From assembly GCA_019429365.1 (NCBI GenBank), contig JAHYJD010000017.1, positions 1 through 45,214 of the forward strand: 45,214 bases of DNA, written 5' to 3'. The DNA comes from Bacteroidales bacterium. GTDB taxonomy: Bacteria > Bacteroidota > Bacteroidia > Bacteroidales > UBA7960. The notes beneath the pieces were generated by a model. That model saw only the letters and a program-made list of their open reading frames with translations, had not been told where the DNA came from and ran no database searches. Each line of letters opens with the position of its first letter. Position 1 is the first letter of the stretch. Below are positions 16,119-24,891 of the stretch, piece by piece. A program made the translations under genes and the position numbers.

Positions 16119-17966
16119 CTAAAACTTTTTGTACTTCAATTCCTTTTCGAGGGTAACAATGGTATCGAGAGCCCGTTGATAGGTTTCGTCCATACGGGTT
16201 TGAGGCGAACCCGGGGCGAACCTGGCAAACTCGCATTCATTCAGCGTTTCAAGAAACTTGCCAGCCATTTCTTCCGGTACTCCCTTTTGCCCAAAGACTT
16301 CCGAAACCTGCTCCTTGTTCAACCTGGAAACCGGTATGCTGAGTTTGTCGGAAAGGTAACCCCACAGCGCCCTGAAAATCTCATCGTAAAACTCAGCGCT
16401 ATTGCCGCTTTTAAGAAAAGCGCCCGCCTTTTTCAGGCGTTTCCGGGCCATTTTCTGCGCTTTGCGGTTGCGCAGTAAGGCGGTATTGCTCTGCAAGCGA
16501 ATATGCCTCCTCCAATAGACCAAAAAGAAGGCAAACAAGAAAACGGGCCCAATAAGCAAGAACCAGAATAGCTTGCTGCGAAAGAACAAACTGCCTTTGG
16601 GCTGAAGGTAAAAAATAGTGTTATTGATAAAACGTATGTCGGATGCAAGGTACTGCACGTCTTCCTGCCTGGCGGCTCCAGAACCTTCACCAGTGGCTGT
16701 ATCGGTACCAGTAACCGTAAGAGAATACGCCGGGCTCGAGCGCGTCACATAGCGACTGGCGGCGGGGTCAAAAAAGCTGAACTGTATGGGAGGGATCTCA
16801 AACGTGCCTCCTGTGCGCGGTATAAGCAGGTACTCATACTGCCGGCTGCCCGACACTCCGCTGGCCGAAATGCGAATATTGTCTGTGATGTTTGGATCGA
16901 AGGCTTCCAGGTTGGCAGGAAATTGGATCTCGGGCTTTTCGAGCATACGAAGGTTTCCGGAACCATTAATGGTAAGCGTCAGTGTCACAGGTTCATTCAC
17001 ATTGACTTCCAGTGGACTAAGCCCGGTGTTCAGTTCAAAGCTGCCCACCATTCCCCTGAATGAGGGCGGACGGTTTTGTGCGGGCAGCGCCCTTACGTTT
17101 ACACGCACCTGGTTAGAACGCAGGTTTCGCTCCACATTCTGAAATCCGCCAAAAGGCGAACCGCCAAAAAACTCATCGAGCAGGCTCCCGCTGCGGCGGG
17201 GCGCACTGACCCTGACCAGGGTTTGCATATCGAGTGGCTCTATGCTCAGTTCACCGGACCTTTGCGGGAAAAGCACTACCTGTCGTATGGTAGCTACATT
17301 GTAACGCTGGCCATCAATAACTTCTTCGGTAACCTGTGGCTGGCCCGATGGGGTTACATCCTCGGCCCAAAAGCCTTGGTAGGCTGGTAGTTTTTCAATG
17401 CTGTACTGCGACACCACCACCCGGGTATAAAGCTTGTATGTTAAGGTAACGGCCTGTCCCTGGTAAGGATTAGCGTTGCTTACCACCGCCCTAAGATAGA
17501 TATCGCGGTCGCTCACACCCTGCGCGGCAGGAGCTTGTTGCTGGCCTGGAGCTGGAGCTGAAGGCTGGGCGCCCCGGGCTGCCTGACCAGAAACCCTGAT
17601 GGAAAGCTCGTTGGAGCTAAAATTCCTTCCTTCAACGGTAATGGTTGCTCCAGGAATGTTAAAGGAACCTTCTCTGGTAGCTTCAAGAATATAGGTAAAG
17701 GAAAAATTTTCTGAATGGGTTACCTGTCCGTTAATGATTTGTGTGGACGAGCTTGAAGACTGGTTAGGACCCGAAAGCACACGGAACTCGCCAAAAGCGG
17801 GTCCGTTGAAACTGGCTGGCCGCTTATTGGCGGAATAGACCACCCGAAATCGCTCACCCACCGCGACCTGCGAGGGAGCTGAAGCAGTGAAGCTTGGCTC
17901 ACTGGCCAAAACGGGCAGCCACATGAACAGGCTAAAGAGCCAAATAATCAAGGTCTTCTTTTTCAT
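16119..17966 (-). CDS. batD: BatD: oxygen-tolerance-type membrane protein
   Basis: 615 residues from the ATG at 17966, which starts the signal peptide (MKKKTLIIWLFSLFMW). The upstream ATG at 17984 would add six residues and overlap batC. Most of the protein is periplasmic and beta-rich, with repeated Ig-like modules (SFTASAPSQVAVGERFRVVY, YLRAVVSNANPYQGQAVTLT, LSPLEVNVNEPVTLTLTING), the BatD/DUF11-like pattern. A Pro/Ala/Gln-rich linker lies near residue 135-150 (QPSAPAPGQQQAPA). A membrane helix sits at about 468-488 (FWFLLIGPVFLFAFFLVYW), followed by a cytoplasmic helical tail (RKAQKMARKRLKKAG) that resembles the C-terminal part of the protein at 20775. It is likely a scaffold for BatA and BatB. 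Confidence 0.92.
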   Translation of the reverse strand: MKKKTLIIWLFSLFMWLPVLASEPSFTASAPSQVAVGERFRVVYSANKRPASFNGPAFGEFRVLSGPNQSSSSSTQIINGQVTHSENFSFTYILEATREGSFNIPGATITVEGRNFSSNELSIRVSGQAARGAQPSAPAPGQQQAPAAQGVSDRDIYLRAVVSNANPYQGQAVTLTYKLYTRVVVSQYSIEKLPAYQGFWAEDVTPSGQPQVTEEVIDGQRYNVATIRQVVLFPQRSGELSIEPLDMQTLVRVSAPRRSGSLLDEFFGGSPFGGFQNVERNLRSNQVRVNVRALPAQNRPPSFRGMVGSFELNTGLSPLEVNVNEPVTLTLTINGSGNLRMLEKPEIQFPANLEAFDPNITDNIRISASGVSGSRQYEYLLIPRTGGTFEIPPIQFSFFDPAASRYVTRSSPAYSLTVTGTDTATGEGSGAARQEDVQYLASDIRFINNTIFYLQPKGSLFFRSKLFWFLLIGPVFLFAFFLVYWRRHIRLQSNTALLRNRKAQKMARKRLKKAGAFLKSGNSAEFYDEIFRALWGYLSDKLSIPVSRLNKEQVSEVFGQKGVPEEMAGKFLETLNECEFARFAPGSPQTRMDETYQRALDTIVTLEKELKYKKF

Positions 17967-17977
17967 GGGTACTGCAT

Positions 17978-18667
17978 TTACCATTCTCTTTCCTGACGAA
18001 CAGGCGCTCGCTGCGTCTGGTCACGCTTCAGGTCTTCCTGCACGTTCTGTTCCTTCTGGTTCAGCGCATCCAGAATCCTTTCGGCATCCTGGGGCGAAAT
18101 CTGATCAGGACGGGGCTGCTGCTGTGGCTGTTGCTGCTGATCCTCCGACTGATCCTGGTCCTGATTCTTATTCTTATTTTGTTCCTGTTCCTGGTCTTGA
18201 TCATCGTCTCCTTCGCCTTCCGGGTCCTGCGGGGGCTGTTCCTGCAAAAGCCGCATGGCATAGGCCAGGTTGTGACGGGTCTGTTCATCATCGGGATTTA
18301 TGCGCAATGCATTCTTGTAGGCATCTACACTTTCGGCATATTTTTGCGATTGTATATGCGTATTTCCCAGGTTGTGATATGCGAAGGCTTTTTCGCGCTC
18401 GCCGGGGGCAAACTGCGAAAGCCCCCCAAATATTTCGGCCGCCTCGTCGAAACGCCCTTGCCGATACAAGGCATTTCCCAGGTTGAACATCCCTTTAATG
18501 TTTTGCGGGTTTTCTTCGAGCGACTGCCGGTAGCGTATTTCAGCATCATTAAACTTTTCGTCCTGGTAAAGTTTGTTGCCCTGCCGCAAATTGCGTCGCT
18601 CCTGGGCTTGTACCATTACAGGCAGCACCAAAATCATGACCAGAATAACCAGCGTTAACCGTTTCAT
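17978..18667 (-). CDS. batC: BatC: TPR protein with acidic/Gln-rich tail
   Basis: 229 residues from the ATG at 18667, the start of a signal peptide (MKRLTLVILVMILVLPVMVQ, cleavage near AQE). An ATG at 18721 in the same frame would overlap batB and precede the signal. TPR units cover about 22-125 (NLRQGNKLYQDEKFNDAEI, GMFNLGNALYRQGRFDEAAE, AFAYHNLGNTHIQSQKYAES). A striking low-complexity tract follows (about 145-180) of Asp, Gln, Glu, Asn and Lys, then a conserved-looking end (LKRDQTQRAPVRQEREW). BatC is expected to pair with BatB and BatD in the periplasm. The tract varies in length between relatives and is probably a flexible linker. Confidence 0.9.
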   Translation of the reverse strand: MKRLTLVILVMILVLPVMVQAQERRNLRQGNKLYQDEKFNDAEIRYRQSLEENPQNIKGMFNLGNALYRQGRFDEAAEIFGGLSQFAPGEREKAFAYHNLGNTHIQSQKYAESVDAYKNALRINPDDEQTRHNLAYAMRLLQEQPPQDPEGEGDDDQDQEQEQNKNKNQDQDQSEDQQQQPQQQPRPDQISPQDAERILDALNQKEQNVQEDLKRDQTQRAPVRQEREW

Positions 18668-18690
18668 ATTTTTTAAAGTAATGCTAAAAA

Positions 18691-19725
18691 TCAACCAAAC
18701 AATTTGATCTTTTCCAGCCACTTGTTCTTTCTTTCAAAAATAAAAATCTCCAGCAAAAGAAACAAGAGTGCCAGTGCCACAAAATAATGATAGCGGCTCT
18801 GGTAGTCGGCAAATACCATGGTTTCAAAGGTATCCTTTTCCACCTTCCTTATTTCATCGAGGATGCTGTTGAGGCCCATATCGGCCCCTGTGCCATGCCT
18901 GAAAACCCCTCCCGTGGCTTCTGCAATGGCCCTAAGGGTGACTTCGTCGTAACGCGACACCACAGTATTTCCCTGGTTGTCGCGCAAAAAACCCGAAAGC
19001 TGGTTGTTGCGGTACACCGGTATTGGCGCTCCGGCCTGGGTACCAATACCCACAGTATGAATGGTTACACCGCTCTGGGCTGCAAGGCGGGCCTGCACCA
19101 AGGGGTCGTCAAGATGGTTTTCGCCATCGCTGATAATGATTACCACTTTGTTCTGAAGATCTTCGCCCGAAAAGGAGGCCATGGCCCGTTCAATGGCACT
19201 GCCAATGGCGGTTCCCTGAACCGATACTGAATTGGTGGTTACCGTTCGTAACATCATTTTTGCGGCAGAATGGTCGGTGGTGACAGGCACCTGGGTAATG
19301 GCATGGCCAGCAAACACCACCAGTCCGACCCTGTCATTTTCGAGCCGATCTATCAGCCTGGAAACGGCCATTTTTGCACGCTCCAACCTGTTTGGGCGTA
19401 TATCTTCGGCAAGCATGCTGCGACTCACATCCAAGGCAATGATCACATCTATCCCTTCGCGCCTGGCTTCCTGCATGCGGCTTCCCACCAACGGGTTGGC
19501 CAGGGCAAGCACCAGCATGGAAAAAGCCACCAGCAACAACATGAATTTTATCCATGGCCTGCGCACGGAGCGCCAAGGCATCAGCGAGCGTACAACATGG
19601 TCTTGCCCAAACCGCTTAAGGGCCCTTCGGCGAAAATGCCACGAAATCCAGAAAAGCACCAGCAGCAGCGGAATGAGCGCCAGAAGATAAAAATACTGTG
19701 GGTTTTCAAATCTTAATATTTCCAT
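18691..19725 (-). CDS. batB: BatB: membrane vWA-domain protein
   Basis: 344 residues. Two membrane helices lie near the N-terminus (YFYLLALIPLLLVLFWIS and FMLLLVAFSMLVLALANPL), a vWA domain at about 90-290, and a C-terminal helix (YHYFVALALLFLLLEIFIF). The MIDAS is complete: ALDVSRSM (DxSxS), VQGTAIGSAIERAM and IIISDGENHLDD. It closely resembles BatA from the next gene upstream, consistent with an old duplication. It starts 18 bases after the batA stop. It likely forms metal-dependent contacts within a Bat complex at the periplasmic face or in the membrane. Confidence 0.93.
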   Translation of the reverse strand: MEILRFENPQYFYLLALIPLLLVLFWISWHFRRRALKRFGQDHVVRSLMPWRSVRRPWIKFMLLLVAFSMLVLALANPLVGSRMQEARREGIDVIIALDVSRSMLAEDIRPNRLERAKMAVSRLIDRLENDRVGLVVFAGHAITQVPVTTDHSAAKMMLRTVTTNSVSVQGTAIGSAIERAMASFSGEDLQNKVVIIISDGENHLDDPLVQARLAAQSGVTIHTVGIGTQAGAPIPVYRNNQLSGFLRDNQGNTVVSRYDEVTLRAIAEATGGVFRHGTGADMGLNSILDEIRKVEKDTFETMVFADYQSRYHYFVALALLFLLLEIFIFERKNKWLEKIKLFG

Positions 19726-19743
19726 AAACCAGGACTCCTTTTA

Positions 19744-20733
19744 TCAGGGATTGGTTTTAAGCCAGGTGTTTCTCAAAACAAGTTCAAGCCCCAGCAATAA
19801 AAACGCCAGCAACACCAGGGGCAGGTATTCATCGGTTTTGCGCGTGTACTCGGTCACATCAATCCGGGTTCGCTCCAGCTGGTCAATCTCTTCATAAATT
19901 TCCTGGAGTTTGCTTTGGCTGTCGGCCCAGTAATAGCTGCCGCCGGTCATTTCGGCCATTTGCTGAAGCAGTTCTTCATCCACCGGTATTTCTACCTGTC
20001 GGTACTGCACACCCAGCGGGGTCTGAAAAGGGTAGGGGACACTGCCCTTGCTGCCAACCCCAATGGTATAAACCCTAATGCCATACACACTGGCAATCTC
20101 GGCTGCAGTAAGCGGGTCAATTACGCCAGCATTGTTGATACCATCTGTGAGCAGAATAACTACTTTGCTAATGGCCTGACTTTCGCGCAAGCGGTTAAGT
20201 GAAGTGGCCAGGCCATCGCCAATGGCTGTGCCATCCTCAACCATACCTGTTTTTACACCCGATGCCAGCTCCTTAAGCAGCACATGGTCTGTCGTTAAGG
20301 GACAAAGGGTAAAACTTTCGCCACTGAAAACGGTCATGCCCAGGCGGTCTGTCGGGCGCATTTCAATAAATTCGAGGGCAGTTTGCTTGGCGGCTTCCAG
20401 GCGGTTGGGTCTGAAATCCTCAGCCAGCATCGAGCCCGAAATATCCAGTGCAATCATTATGTCGATACCTTCTACGCTCACATCCTGCGAACGAGAAGAA
20501 GACTGTGGCCGGGCCAGCGCCACAATGAGAAGGGCCATTACCAGCATACGCAGCAGAAAAGGCAAATGTATCAACCGAAGCCTGAAACTTTTTCTGACTC
20601 CTTTTACAAAAGCCGAATGCGCAAATCGTATGTCGGAGCTGTAATCGCGCTGCTTCCATATATACCATGCCACAAGTAGCGGAATAACCGCCAGCAGCAG
20701 CAGAAAAGGCTTATATGCAAAAGTTATATCCAC
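19744..20733 (-). CDS. batA: BatA: membrane vWA-domain protein
   Basis: 329 residues. N-terminal helices are FLLLLAVIPLLVAWYIW and LPFLLRMLVMALLIVALARP. The vWA domain spans about 85-285 and has MIDAS elements ALDISGSM, MVEDGTAIGDGLATSL and ILLTDGINNAGVID. A C-terminal membrane helix (LPLVLLAFLLLGLELVL) completes the standard BatA topology. An RxRPxxSS-like junction (ALARPQSSSRSQ) after the second helix is typical. It precedes batB and lies 41 bases after the DUF4381-like gene, the largest gap in the operon. Confidence 0.94.
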   Translation of the reverse strand: MDITFAYKPFLLLLAVIPLLVAWYIWKQRDYSSDIRFAHSAFVKGVRKSFRLRLIHLPFLLRMLVMALLIVALARPQSSSRSQDVSVEGIDIMIALDISGSMLAEDFRPNRLEAAKQTALEFIEMRPTDRLGMTVFSGESFTLCPLTTDHVLLKELASGVKTGMVEDGTAIGDGLATSLNRLRESQAISKVVILLTDGINNAGVIDPLTAAEIASVYGIRVYTIGVGSKGSVPYPFQTPLGVQYRQVEIPVDEELLQQMAEMTGGSYYWADSQSKLQEIYEEIDQLERTRIDVTEYTRKTDEYLPLVLLAFLLLGLELVLRNTWLKTNP

Positions 20734-20774
20734 AAGATCCTCTGATTCATTTAAATACCTCTTTTTACTCTAAT

Positions 20775-21776
20775 CTATGGTTGTTCGCCGGTTTTCCCCT
20801 TGTTTCCCTCTTTTGAAGGCGGCGGGATATTGCGTTTTACAAACTCCAGCGCCAGGTCCATACATTCTTCATTCTGCTGCGCCTGGGGCTGGTAGCGGGC
20901 AAACTTCACCAGGTCGGCGAGTTCCAGAATATACCTGAGCCATTCAAGTTGTTCTTCCTCCTTCAGTTGGGCCGGCATCGCCTGAAAAATCTCAGCCGAG
21001 GTCATTTCAAGTGCAATAATTCCGAAACGTTTTTCAAGATACATTCGCAAAATGAAAGTCAATTCGCTGTGATAAAGCTTTACTTTACCATTCTGCCATA
21101 ACTTTTTATTTTTCAAACTTTCAAGGCTGGATATGGCTGCAATATGAGCAGGAATTTCGGGCTTCTCCCAAATACTTTCTGCTGCGGGTCTGGCTTTGCG
21201 CTTTTTGAAGTATCGCCAAAAAAGCCAGGCAAGCAGTGCCAACACAAAACCGGCCAGCAACCAGGGAAACACTTCGGCCAGGGTAACAGGAACCTTGAAA
21301 ATCGGTTTTATGTCATAAGGAACGGCATCTTCAGCCAGTTCAGGAGCCTGCACTTGTAACAACAGGGGTTCTGATTCGACAAGCAATGAGTCCCCATTTA
21401 TGGCCAGCAAAAATGGTGCAGGGGCAATGGCAATGAAACCAGGCTCCCAGGCAGTGATAAGCAGTTGCTGCGCCAGGGTATATTGCTGTCCATCGGCCGA
21501 AAGGGTATCAATACGACCGAAGGAAAGGACTTCAATTTGTTTTGCCAGACTATCTGAAAAGGCCGGCCAATGCACTGTACTTTGTGCCGGTGCATCCAAT
21601 TCGATAAAAAAGCCGGCCCGCTGCCCTATTTTTATGGAGTCGGGCTCCAGCCTGACCCTGACTTGCGGAGAACTGGCTGAAACGAATCCTGCCTGCACGA
21701 AAGCAAATACCAGAACAAGCTTGAAAGCCCTGGTCAGCAAAAGCGGATAATATTTTAACTTATTAATATTCGGCAT
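20775..21776 (-). CDS. DUF4381/BatD-like single-pass membrane protein
   Basis: 333 residues. A signal segment (AFKLVLVFAFVQAGFVSAS) is followed by a periplasmic beta-rich domain at about 35-165 (VRVRLEPDSIKIGQRAGFFI, GFIAIAPAPFLLAINGDSLL), a membrane helix at about 178-197 (LLAGFVLALLAWLFWRYF) and a cytoplasmic helical domain to the end (LYHSELTFILRMYLEKRFG, MTSAEIFQAMPAQLKEE, LVKFARYQPQAQ). The tail pattern resembles that of BatD and of DUF4381 proteins, which sit in MoxR operons of many bacteria. It lies six bases after the DUF58 gene. Probably a Bat-complex component. The C-terminal Pro/Lys-rich stretch looks disordered. Confidence 0.82.
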   Translation of the reverse strand: MPNINKLKYYPLLLTRAFKLVLVFAFVQAGFVSASSPQVRVRLEPDSIKIGQRAGFFIELDAPAQSTVHWPAFSDSLAKQIEVLSFGRIDTLSADGQQYTLAQQLLITAWEPGFIAIAPAPFLLAINGDSLLVESEPLLLQVQAPELAEDAVPYDIKPIFKVPVTLAEVFPWLLAGFVLALLAWLFWRYFKKRKARPAAESIWEKPEIPAHIAAISSLESLKNKKLWQNGKVKLYHSELTFILRMYLEKRFGIIALEMTSAEIFQAMPAQLKEEEQLEWLRYILELADLVKFARYQPQAQQNEECMDLALEFVKRNIPPPSKEGNKGKTGEQP

Positions 21777-21782
21777 GTTATC

Positions 21783-22652
21783 CTAATTACTCCTTTTTCT
21801 GAAAAGATTCATCAGCGGTGGAACATAATCGCGATTGGTAGGAATGCTCACCAAGTCGACACCTGCTTTGGTGAAAGTGGTTTTCAGAAATCTTTCCTGC
21901 TCTTGGTTCCACTGCTTCACTTTTTCCTGCACCTCTTTGCTAGAAGTGTCTATCCAGTATGTTTTTCCGGTTTCTGCGTCGCGGAATTTCATAATTCCCA
22001 TGGCCGGCAACTCCTGTTCTCGCTGATCGAAAACCCTAATGCAAACCAGGTCGTGCTTTTTACTTACAATCGACAAAGCATCTTCAAAGCCCCGATTGTT
22101 GAAGTCGGAAATCAGAAAAGCAATCGAACGTTTTTTGATGACATTGCGCAGGTATTTCAGTGCCTGTCCAATGTCGGTACCTTTGTTTTCGGGCCTGAAG
22201 TCGATGAGTTCCCTGATTATGCGCAGGATATGGCTGCTGCCTTTTTTTGGCGGGATAAACTTTTCGATGCGATCGCTGAAAAAGATAACCCCTACCTTAT
22301 CATTATTATTGATGGCCGAAAAGGCCAGCACCCCCGCAATTTCGGTGATCATTTCTTCTTTTAGCATACCAACAGCGCCAAACTCATTGGAACCGCTCAC
22401 ATCGATCAGCAGCATCACGGTAAGCTCACGTTCCTCCTCAAACACCTTCACAAAGGGATGATTAAACCGGGCCGTTACGTTCCAGTCGATGCTGCGAATG
22501 TCGTCGCCATACTGATACTCCCTCACTTCGGTAAAAGCCATGCCACGCCCCTTAAAGGCACTGTGATAATGCCCCGAAAATATCTGGTTGGAAAGACCTT
22601 TGGTTTTGATCTCGATCTTCCTGACCTTCTTTAAGAGATCGGTGGTTTCCAT
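21783..22652 (-). CDS. DUF58/vWA-like protein of the MoxR operon
   Basis: 289 residues from ATG 22652, 11 bases after the moxR stop. An in-frame ATG at 22775 lies inside moxR and would add 41 basic, low-quality residues, so I reject it. The DUF58 core is visible: SGHYHSAFKGRGMAFTEVRE, YQYGDDIRSIDWNVTARFN, then a vWA-type domain with LLIDVSGSNEFG and GTDIGQALKYLRNVIKKRS, and AFLISDFNNRGFEDAL. There is no membrane segment, so this is a cytoplasmic or membrane-associated partner of MoxR. MoxR/DUF58 pairs are thought to act in assembly or metal insertion of other complexes; the target here would be the Bat proteins. Confidence 0.93.
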   Translation of the reverse strand: METTDLLKKVRKIEIKTKGLSNQIFSGHYHSAFKGRGMAFTEVREYQYGDDIRSIDWNVTARFNHPFVKVFEEERELTVMLLIDVSGSNEFGAVGMLKEEMITEIAGVLAFSAINNNDKVGVIFFSDRIEKFIPPKKGSSHILRIIRELIDFRPENKGTDIGQALKYLRNVIKKRSIAFLISDFNNRGFEDALSIVSKKHDLVCIRVFDQREQELPAMGIMKFRDAETGKTYWIDTSSKEVQEKVKQWNQEQERFLKTTFTKAGVDLVSIPTNRDYVPPLMNLFRKRSN

Positions 22653-22663
22653 TTCAGCAAAGA

Positions 22664-23647
22664 TTAAGGAACTTCTACCGTGTTGAGAATCTCGTTGATA
22701 ATGTCTTCGGTGGTAATATTTTCTGCTTCGGCTTCGTAAGTAAGCCCTATGCGGTGGCGCAGCACATCGGCGCAAACGGCACGCACATCCTCCGGAATTA
22801 CGTAACCGCGCCGTTTAATAAAAGCAAAAGCCTTGCTGGCAAGTGCCAGGTTGATGCTTGCCCTGGGCGATCCGCCATAGCTGATCAGTGGTCCGAATTT
22901 CTGCAGTTTGAAATCGGCCGGATAGCGTGTGGCAAACACTATGTCGGTGATATAATTCTCAATTTTTTCATCAAGGTACACATCGCGCACCACGTTACGG
23001 GCTTTGGTAATGTCTGCTGGTTCGAGCACGGCATGGGTTTGCGGAAACTCCTGCAACATGTTGCGGCGCATAATAAGTTTCTCTTCCTCGCGCGAGGGGT
23101 AGCCGATCATGACCTTAAGCATAAAACGGTCCACCTGGGCTTCGGGCAGGGGATAGGTGCCCTCCTGCTCCAGGGGGTTTTCCGTAGCCAGCACCAGGAA
23201 AGGTTCATCCAGGGTAAAACTATGGTCGCCAATGGTGACCTGCCGCTCCTGCATGGCTTCGAGCAGCGCGCTCTGTACCTTGGCAGGTGCACGGTTGATC
23301 TCATCGGCAAGGATGAAATTGGCAAAAACCGGTCCCTTGCGCACCACAAACTCTTCACGCTTCTGGCTGTAAATCATAGTACCGATAAGGTCGGCAGGCA
23401 GCAAATCGGGGGTAAACTGAATGCGGCTGAAACGCGCCTTAATGGTGTTTGCCAGCGATTTTATTGCCAGGGTCTTTGCCAGCCCGGGCACGCCCTCCAG
23501 CAAGATATGACCATTGGCCAGCAGGCCAATCAGCAGGCGCTCTACCATGTATTTCTGACCTACGATCACCTTGTTCATTTCCATGGTCAGAATGTCGACA
23601 AAAGCACTCTCCTGCTGTATCCGTTCGTTCAGTTCCTTTATGTCCAT
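22664..23647 (-). CDS. moxR: MoxR-family AAA+ ATPase
   Basis: 327 residues, the MoxR/RavA-type length. Walker A is in LLEGVPGLAKTLAIKSLA (near residue 52), Walker B and the following motif in NFILADEINRAPAKVQSALLE, then MQERQVTIGDHSFTLDEPF, sensor 1 ATENPLEQEGTYPLPEAQVD and an arginine-finger stretch (RFMLKVMIGYPSREEE). The C-terminal lid (ISYGGSPRASINLALASKAF) is characteristic. As first gene of the operon it probably drives ATP-dependent assembly or activation of the vWA proteins encoded behind it. The -7-type box TATTTTTG lies upstream at 23676-23683. Confidence 0.95.
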   Translation of the reverse strand: MDIKELNERIQQESAFVDILTMEMNKVIVGQKYMVERLLIGLLANGHILLEGVPGLAKTLAIKSLANTIKARFSRIQFTPDLLPADLIGTMIYSQKREEFVVRKGPVFANFILADEINRAPAKVQSALLEAMQERQVTIGDHSFTLDEPFLVLATENPLEQEGTYPLPEAQVDRFMLKVMIGYPSREEEKLIMRRNMLQEFPQTHAVLEPADITKARNVVRDVYLDEKIENYITDIVFATRYPADFKLQKFGPLISYGGSPRASINLALASKAFAFIKRRGYVIPEDVRAVCADVLRHRIGLTYEAEAENITTEDIINEILNTVEVP

Positions 23648-23675
23648 AAATTAATCATGTTAAAAATAATGTACG

Positions 23676-23683
23676 CAAAAATA
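23676..23683 (-). promoter_or_regulatory. -7 box for the moxR-bat operon
   Basis: On the minus strand this reads TATTTTTG, matching TAnnTTTG, with the moxR ATG 29 bases downstream. No good -33 element at the normal spacing; a CAAA (minus TTTG) is at 23697-23700, only 13 bases away. Confidence 0.45.
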
Positions 23684-23691
23684 GGTAATGA

Positions 23692-23716
23692 GCGCCCAAA
23701 GCCCTACGGCGGGCGC
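23692..23716. repeat. Inverted repeat between glsA and the moxR promoter
   Basis: GCGCCC (23692-23697) and GGGCGC (23711-23716) form a 6-bp inverted repeat with a GC-rich 13-base centre, in an otherwise AT-rich gap. It could end the glsA message or bind a regulator at the bat promoter; no T run follows in the minus direction, so I do not call it a terminator. Confidence 0.4.
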
Positions 23717-23775
23717 GTTAAAAAATGTTAAGCCATTCATAAAGAAACAAAAAGCACAAATGGCTTCATTAAGTC

Positions 23776-24690
23776 CTAGAAAACAGACATTTCGGTATAA
23801 GAGGTAAATCTTTTTAGGGCTTCAATTCCGGCCACGGAATTGCCGTATTCATTTATGGCCGGCGACCACACGCAGATGCTCAGGTTTTTAGGAAAAACAG
23901 CCACAATGCCGCCGCCCACACCACTTTTTCCAGGCAACCCCACCTTATAGGCAAAATCGCCCGACTCATTGTATAATCCGGCCATCAGCATAAGGGCATT
24001 AAGGCGCTTGGCCTGGCTGAGGCTTAACAGGGCTTCGCCCGAATAAGGCACTACTCCATGATTGGCCAAAAAAAGAAAGGAGCGCGAGAGGCTCTCGGCA
24101 CACATCTCAATGGCGCACTGCATAAAGTAAAAATCGAGTACTTCCTCAACAGGGTTTTTAATGTTTTTGAAACCATACATTAAATGAGCCAGGGCCGCAT
24201 TGCGGTGCCCGGTTTCCTTTTCTGAGCGGGCAACCTCCTCATTAGAATTAATGGTATCGTCGTTGCTGATGTTGCGGACAAAATCAAGAAACTCGCGCCA
24301 GGGATACCGGTAATTGGAAAGGATAATATCTGCTACTACCAGGGCACCGGCATTGATAAAGGGGTTGCGCGGAATACCATGCTCGTATTCGATCTGCACC
24401 AGTGAGTTAAAAGCCGTGCCCGAAGGTTCCTTACCCAGTCGCTCCCATATGGCCTCGCCTACGGCCTCATAGGCCAGGGTGAACGAAAAAACCTTAGAGA
24501 TACTCTGTATTGAAAAAGGAATATTGACCTGCCCAACGCCATATTTCTCACCCTTTATATGATGCACGCTAATGCCCAGGTTGTTCCGGTCCACGCTCGA
24601 TAGTGCCGGAATGTAGTCTGCCACTTTACCCTGGGCAGTCAACGGTTGCACTTCCCGGTAAATCCTGTCAATGATTTCCTGATAATCCAT
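23776..24690 (-). CDS. glsA: Glutaminase A
   Basis: 304 residues, the standard length for bacterial class B glutaminase. It hydrolyses L-glutamine to glutamate and ammonia in the cytoplasm and has a beta-lactamase-like fold. The catalytic SxxK is in FSIQSISKVFSF (S63, K66). Other family motifs are DYIPALSSVD (25-34), HGIPRNPFINAGALVV, and the C-terminal GLPGKSGVGGGIVAVFP, where the conserved SGVGGG sits. It stands alone, with a -7 box upstream and the moxR promoter downstream. Bacterial relatives contribute to acid resistance or nitrogen turnover. Confidence 0.97.
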   Translation of the reverse strand: MDYQEIIDRIYREVQPLTAQGKVADYIPALSSVDRNNLGISVHHIKGEKYGVGQVNIPFSIQSISKVFSFTLAYEAVGEAIWERLGKEPSGTAFNSLVQIEYEHGIPRNPFINAGALVVADIILSNYRYPWREFLDFVRNISNDDTINSNEEVARSEKETGHRNAALAHLMYGFKNIKNPVEEVLDFYFMQCAIEMCAESLSRSFLFLANHGVVPYSGEALLSLSQAKRLNALMLMAGLYNESGDFAYKVGLPGKSGVGGGIVAVFPKNLSICVWSPAINEYGNSVAGIEALKRFTSYTEMSVF

Positions 24691-24715
24691 AAAATTGCCC
24701 TGTTTATAATAAATG

Positions 24716-24723
24716 CAAAGATA
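24716..24723 (-). promoter_or_regulatory. -7 box for glsA
   Basis: Minus strand TATCTTTG, a full TAnnTTTG match, 25 bases before the ATG. No clear -33 element. Confidence 0.45.
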
Positions 24724-24856
24724 GTACTTGTAGCATCAGAATAATATTTAATAAAAATAGGGGCAGCCCTAAGTGAAAATCTTTAAAACCCAACTACCTG
24801 TTTTAGAATGTATTAGCCTTTTAAATAAAAATTAATTGAAAAAAAGCACAAAAAAA

Positions 24857-24889
24857 TTTGGATGGTATTGAAAAACTTCCTTACATTTG
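24857..24889 (+). promoter_or_regulatory. Promoter for the ABC transporter-GntR operon
   Basis: TTTG (24857-24860), 21-base spacer, TACATTTG (24882-24889): both elements match the Bacteroidetes consensus at the expected spacing. The predicted start falls around 24894-24897, inside the inverted repeat at 24892-24913. Confidence 0.75.
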
Positions 24890-24891
24890 TG

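Noticed and set aside
22652-22775. Longer start for the DUF58 gene inside moxR
   Set aside because: The added 41 residues are Arg/His-rich and without homology; ATG 22652 sits at normal operon spacing.
23692-23716. Hairpin after glsA as a rho-independent terminator
   Set aside because: No T run follows on the minus strand and the stem has a 13-base centre; kept only as an inverted repeat.
22754-23731. Long plus-strand open frame opposite moxR and its promoter
   Set aside because: Composition is His/Gln/Arg-rich as expected for the complement of a coding strand; MoxR is unambiguous there.
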